A stretch of 8,540 bases of DNA from positions 1 through 8,540 of the forward strand of contig CALUJT010000084.1 in assembly GCA_944321005.1 (NCBI GenBank). Reading direction: 5' to 3'. Shown here one piece after another: positions 5,688 through 8,540 of the stretch. Made by a program: the position numbers and the translations under genes. Numbering within the stretch: the first letter of the stretch is position 1; each line of letters begins with the position of its first letter. The stretch comes from an uncultured Atopobiaceae bacterium (GTDB lineage Bacteria; Actinomycetota; Coriobacteriia; Coriobacteriales; Atopobiaceae). Below the pieces are notes generated by a model. That model did not search any database, had not been told where the DNA came from, and saw only the letters and a list, made by a program, of their open reading frames with translations.

Positions 5688-6938
5688 ATGTTCAGCCCCT
5701 TCCGCACCGAGCAGGGCACGCCCAAGACGATCGCCGAGGTCGAGTACGCCGACCTCGAGCAGCTGCGCGACCTCGAGGAGGGCTTTGCGCTGGAGCTCAA
5801 GCAGACCTTCTCGCCCAGCGTCCGCCGCAAGATCCCCAAGATCGTGGCCTCGTTCGCCAACTCGCGCGGCGGCTGGCTCGTGATAGGCGTCTCGGATGCC
5901 GAGAAGGACGTGTGCCCGGTGCCGCGCCCCGGGGCGGACGTGAGCCAGATGATCGGTGAGCTCTGCCGGCGGCACGTCTCGCCCGCACCGCGCTTCGTCG
6001 CGCGCTTCCTGCCCGACCCCGCCGCCCCTGAGCAGGGCGTCATTCTGGTGCAGGTGCTCGAGGGGGACTTCCCGCCCTACGTGGCCGACGGCGTCGTGGA
6101 GATCCGGGAGGGGTCCACCTCCGGGCCCGCCGCGGGCACCGCGCTCGTGGACCTCTACGACAAGGCGACGCGCAGGCGCCTCGAGGTGCGCGCCTTCTGC
6201 AAGCGCACCGTCTACTACCCCATGCCGGACGCCCGGCGCAGGGAGCTTCCCCTCTTCAATCTCTACCTCTTTAGGATGGGGCGCGCATCCGAGGAGTCCT
6301 TCTCGCGAGACCGCTCCAACGAGACCGTGGCCGCCATGCGCCTGGCCTTCAAGCGGCAGAGGCTCGACTGCCGCATCCAGCACGCACACGACAGCCTGGT
6401 CTTTCGCATCCCCGCCCGCGACGAGACCGTGGTGCCGCACTCCGCGATCGAGCTCTTCCCGGACGAGTCGATGAAGCTCTCCGTGCCCGCGGTGCTCCTC
6501 GAGGGGACGGAGCGCGAGCGCGCGCTCGCCACGATGACCGCACGCGCGCTCTTTCCACCGGCAGAGGGGGCGCGGCTCATAGACGCGGCCGCCACGCTCA
6601 GCCGCGTGAAGCGCATGGCAACGCTGCTCGACCGCTACGTGCGCGTGCGCGAGATTCCCTGGCAGGAGTACGCCGTGGCCTACGAGCTCGAGAACATGGC
6701 GGGCGTCACCCTCTGGTCCGATGACGAGACGTACCTCGCCTACGCCGAGAGGCACGGCGTGCTCTACTGCGCCACGACCGACTGCCTCTCGCGCGTGCGC
6801 TACCTGAGCGACGGCGCGCACGACACCTTCCGCGCGCGGCAGTTTGCGGGGAGCCACTTCTTCGAGGCGTGCGGCCTGCCGCTCGGCTCGCCCGACCCCG
6901 AGGACAACGCCCTCGTGGACGCCCTGCTCCGCTCCTGA
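5688..6938 (+). CDS. AlbA_2 (Schlafen-type) domain protein
   Basis: A 416-residue protein. The N-terminal third matches the AlbA_2 / Schlafen-type domain: LELKQTF (35-41, with E36 and K38), KIVASFANSRGGWLVIGVSD (51-70), then a segment with FPPYV and VEIREGSTSG about 55-70 residues later. In this family the fold is a putative nucleic-acid-binding or nuclease-related domain, commonly found in proteins annotated as ATP-binding or as transcriptional regulators. Here no AAA/ATPase or winged-helix domain is recognisable after it. The remaining 270 or so residues are unfamiliar to me, rich in Arg and acidic residues, with no membrane segment. It follows the HelD-like gene on the same strand with an 82-base gap holding an inverted repeat, so co-transcription is possible but unproven. 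The TGA stop (6936-6938) is the first three bases of a palindrome shared with the converging kinase gene. Specific function unknown. Confidence 0.75.
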   Translation: MFSPFRTEQGTPKTIAEVEYADLEQLRDLEEGFALELKQTFSPSVRRKIPKIVASFANSRGGWLVIGVSDAEKDVCPVPRPGADVSQMIGELCRRHVSPAPRFVARFLPDPAAPEQGVILVQVLEGDFPPYVADGVVEIREGSTSGPAAGTALVDLYDKATRRRLEVRAFCKRTVYYPMPDARRRELPLFNLYLFRMGRASEESFSRDRSNETVAAMRLAFKRQRLDCRIQHAHDSLVFRIPARDETVVPHSAIELFPDESMKLSVPAVLLEGTERERALATMTARALFPPAEGARLIDAAATLSRVKRMATLLDRYVRVREIPWQEYAVAYELENMAGVTLWSDDETYLAYAERHGVLYCATTDCLSRVRYLSDGAHDTFRARQFAGSHFFEACGLPLGSPDPEDNALVDALLRS

Positions 6939-6989
6939 GTCCGGTGGCCCAAGCGGGGACGGGCGACCCCGCTTGGGCCACCGGACTCA
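6936..6989. terminator. Perfect 23-bp palindrome joining two convergent stop codons
   Basis: Bases 6936-6958 are the exact reverse complement of 6967-6989, leaving an 8-base loop (ACGGGCGA). The outermost three base pairs are the TGA stop of the plus-strand AlbA_2 gene (6936-6938) and the TGA stop of the minus-strand kinase gene (6987-6989 as TCA). The stem is very GC-rich and must form in both transcripts. No T-run follows on either strand. The likely role is a two-way transcription barrier or mRNA 3'-end protector. A related sequence, GGTGGCCCAA.CGGGG, recurs at 8506-8522. Confidence 0.7.
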
Positions 6990-7799
6990 CGCGTAGCGGC
7001 GCGCCGTCGCCAGCGTCTCGCCGACGTACCACCCACCGAAGAGAACGCAGTGCAGAAGCAGCGGCGCCAGCTGGTGAAGGCCCACGCGCTCCCGCCAGCC
7101 GTCCGCGAGCGGAGAGACCTCGTCGTAGCCGAGAAGGACCTCATCGAGAAACGGGTACCCAAAGAGCGCGAGCATCGCGAGGTCCGTCTCGGCGTGCCCG
7201 CCGTAGGCCATGGGGTCGATGAGGACGCCGCCCGTTGGGGAGGAGGGATCTGCGCCCCAGAGGACGTTGCCCGCCCAGAGGTCGCCGTGCAGCCGGGCGC
7301 AGACGACGCCCGCGTTGCGCACGAGCGCGGGCTGCGGCGCGTCGAAGTCGCCGCTGGCAAGGCGCGCGGCAACGCGCCCGAGAAGCGCCTCGTCGGAGGC
7401 GTCAAAGTCGCCCCGGTCCATGAGCGTCCGCACGTAGTTCATGATGCGATGCTCGGCGAAGAACGCGCCCCAGCTCGCAGCCGCGTCCTCGCGCGCGACG
7501 TAGGGGGTCCTGGCGCGGCCGCACCACGGCTTCCCCGTCCAGCCGTCGGGCGGACAGCCGTACCACGGGGCGCCCTCGGCGTGCGTGCGCGCGAGCGCGG
7601 CGCCAATCCGGCGCGCGGCCGCGGCGGAGGGGGCGCAGGTCGTCACGCGCTCCTCGGCGAGCTCGTTCTTATCGACGCTTAGGACGCGTGCCACCCGGAT
7701 GCCGCCGCGGGGCTCCGCCTCCGCCAGCCACCGCAGAGCCGCGGCCTCCCCGGGAAGGTTGTCACCGTAGCCAGCCGTCTTGACGAATGCGTCCTCCAT
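6987..7799 (-). CDS. Fructosamine kinase family protein
   Basis: A 270-residue protein of the fructosamine/ketosamine-3-kinase family, which has a protein-kinase-like fold. Visible signatures, numbered from the chosen start: FVK with Lys7, PGEAAAL (16-22), the catalytic-loop motif HGDLWAGN (171-178) and the metal-binding block IDPMAYGGHAETDLAML (194-210). WYGCPPDGWTGKPW (79-92) is also typical of the family. Members phosphorylate sugar-amine adducts on proteins or small molecules at C3 so that they fall apart, a deglycation repair activity; bacterial members often prefer ribulosamines. The exact substrate is not visible here. Length fits the family (about 270-300). Start: ATG 7797-7799 with AAGGGGG 4 bases upstream. 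The frame runs on to 7895, but those extra 32 residues overlap the engB start and look unlike the family. The gene is divergent from engB and convergent with the AlbA_2 gene, so it is a single-gene unit. Confidence 0.85.
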   Translation of the reverse strand: MEDAFVKTAGYGDNLPGEAAALRWLAEAEPRGGIRVARVLSVDKNELAEERVTTCAPSAAAARRIGAALARTHAEGAPWYGCPPDGWTGKPWCGRARTPYVAREDAAASWGAFFAEHRIMNYVRTLMDRGDFDASDEALLGRVAARLASGDFDAPQPALVRNAGVVCARLHGDLWAGNVLWGADPSSPTGGVLIDPMAYGGHAETDLAMLALFGYPFLDEVLLGYDEVSPLADGWRERVGLHQLAPLLLHCVLFGGWYVGETLATARRYA

Positions 7800-7843
7800 C
7801 GCGCCCCCTTTGTGCAGCTTTTCTCGCGGCTCGCTTCCATGGG

Positions 7844-7849
7844 TACAAT
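7844..7849 (+). promoter_or_regulatory. Candidate -10 element for engB
   Basis: TACAAT (7844-7849), five of six to the -10 consensus, lies 32 bases before the engB ATG in the 82-base gap shared with the divergent kinase gene. The -35 region about 17 bases upstream (TTCTCG) is poor. On the opposite strand TATTGT (7845-7850) overlaps it and could serve the kinase gene. Overlapping divergent promoters are therefore possible, but this is weak evidence. Confidence 0.4.
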
Positions 7850-7881
7850 AGTGCCCCAATCGCCTGACCGAAAGGACCCCC

Positions 7882-8469
7882 ATGGCCGGCATCAACTACC
7901 AGACCGCACGCTTCGAGGCCTCGTACGGCACCGTGGCGCAGCTCCCCGCCTCGACCACGCCCGAGGTCGCCGTTGCCGGCCGCTCCAACGTGGGCAAGTC
8001 GTCCCTGCTCAACAAGCTCTTCAACCGCAAGGGCCTGGTCAAGGTCTCCAGCACCCCCGGCAAGACGGCCAACATCAACTTCTTCGACGTCGACGGGATC
8101 CGCTTCGTCGACCTCCCCGGCTACGGATTTGCCAAGGTCTCCCAGAAGGAGAAGCAGCGCTGGGCCGACCTCATCTCCGGCTACTTTGCGCAGGAGCGCA
8201 GCTTCAACCTCGTAATCGCGCTCGTGGACATCCGCCACGACGCGCAGAGGCTCGACCACGAGATGGTGGGCTTCCTGAAGGAGAGCGAGCTGCCCTTTGT
8301 GGTGGCGCTCACCAAGGCGGACAAGCTCGGGCGCTCCAAGCAGGACCAGCAGGCGGCCACCATCGCCAGGCAGCTCGGCATCGAGCGCGACCAGCTCGTG
8401 GTGACGTCCTCGGAGACCGGGCAGGGCATCGACGAGCTGCGCCGCCTCATCGCCGACGCCTGCCTGTAA
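7882..8469 (+). CDS. engB: Ribosome biogenesis GTP-binding protein EngB (YihA/YsxC)
   Basis: A 195-residue GTPase, the usual length for EngB/YihA/YsxC. The G motifs are all in place: G1 GRSNVGKS (33-40), G2 around Thr58 in SSTPGKT (56-62), G3 DLPGYG (77-82), G4 TKAD (144-147) and G5 SSETG (176-180). The INFF segment after G2 and the GYGFAKV run are characteristic of this subfamily. EngB acts in the cytoplasm in late assembly of the large (50S) ribosomal subunit and is essential in many bacteria. Start: ATG 7882 lies 5 bases after AAAGGA. In many genomes it follows lon or clpX; here it stands alone, divergent from a fructosamine kinase family gene. The TAA stop (8467-8469) is followed at once by ATTGGGGACGTG and a run of six T (8482-8487). 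Confidence 0.95.
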   Translation: MAGINYQTARFEASYGTVAQLPASTTPEVAVAGRSNVGKSSLLNKLFNRKGLVKVSSTPGKTANINFFDVDGIRFVDLPGYGFAKVSQKEKQRWADLISGYFAQERSFNLVIALVDIRHDAQRLDHEMVGFLKESELPFVVALTKADKLGRSKQDQQAATIARQLGIERDQLVVTSSETGQGIDELRRLIADACL

Positions 8470-8540
8470 ATTGGGGACGTGTTTTTTCGCGCAGACCCAA
8501 ATGCAGGTGGCCCAAACGGGGGCAGGCGACCCAAGGGGGG
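8470..8540. other. Region downstream of engB with repeat-family sequence (runs off the window)
   Basis: AATTGGGGAC (8469-8478, overlapping the last base of the engB stop codon) repeats the segment in the inverted repeat after the HelD-like gene (5618-5626 area). Six T bases follow at 8482-8487 but without a clear GC-rich stem before them, so I do not call an intrinsic terminator. At 8506-8533, GGTGGCCCAAACGGGGGC and onward matches 6943-6970 at 24 of 28 positions. The partner arm that would make a palindrome is not seen before the window ends. No gene is visible. Confidence 0.5.

Noticed and set aside
3140..6043. 967-codon open frame on the minus strand
   Set aside because: It lies opposite the HelD-like gene and parts of its neighbours. 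The translation is low-complexity (Leu, Val, His, Glu, Arg rich), as expected of the antisense of high-GC codons, with no recognisable domain.
5637..6857. 406-codon minus-strand open frame
   Set aside because: It is the antisense of the AlbA_2 gene; composition is typical of a shadow frame and there is no domain.
7050..7682. 210-codon plus-strand open frame
   Set aside because: It is the antisense of the fructosamine kinase family gene, which carries the HGDLWAGN motif.
7800..7895. 32-residue N-terminal extension of the kinase
   Set aside because: It overlaps the engB start and both promoters, does not look like the family, and a good ribosome binding site precedes the ATG at 7799.
8482..8487. 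Intrinsic terminator of engB at the T6 run
   Set aside because: No GC-rich stem of convincing length directly precedes the T-run.

Overview
The window is high-GC DNA with tightly packed genes, strong AGGAGG-type ribosome binding sites and mostly short intergenic gaps. The DUF3516 helicase tail is an actinobacterial trait. Together with the overall gene set it suggests an actinobacterium of the Coriobacteriia (Olsenella/Atopobium type). That placement is inference, because no rRNA or other taxonomic marker lies in the window.

Layout from left to right. (1) Bases 1-825 are the 3' end of a superfamily II RNA helicase gene (DUF3516 tail) that enters from outside the window. (2) Bases 856-2266 are an accessory patch of visibly lower GC. 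It holds one minus-strand gene, a DUF559/Vsr-like nuclease-fold protein resembling the AbiEi-like families of actinobacteria, bracketed by two non-coding palindromic elements of about 130 bp. The termini of the two elements are related and differ by compensatory changes. (3) A minus-strand DUF362 gene follows, with a hairpin terminator inside the second palindromic element. (4) Divergent from it, on the plus strand, is a HelD-type superfamily 1 helicase, a motor that removes and recycles stalled RNA polymerase. (5) After a near-perfect 18-bp inverted repeat comes an AlbA_2/Schlafen-type gene on the same strand. (6) A minus-strand fructosamine-kinase-family gene converges on the AlbA_2 gene, and a perfect 23-bp palindrome begins and ends with the stop codons of the two genes. 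(7) The ribosome-assembly GTPase EngB (YihA/YsxC) is divergent from the kinase, and the window ends in another copy of the palindrome-family sequence.

Most genes look like independent housekeeping or stress/repair units rather than one pathway: RNA helicase, RNA polymerase recycling, ribosome assembly and glycation repair. The patch at 856-2266 and the repeated intergenic palindromes are the parts ordinary annotation does not explain. No transposase, CRISPR array, tRNA or rRNA was found. No complete new defence system can be demonstrated. The best candidate for something undescribed is the nuclease-like gene together with its flanking covarying palindromes.
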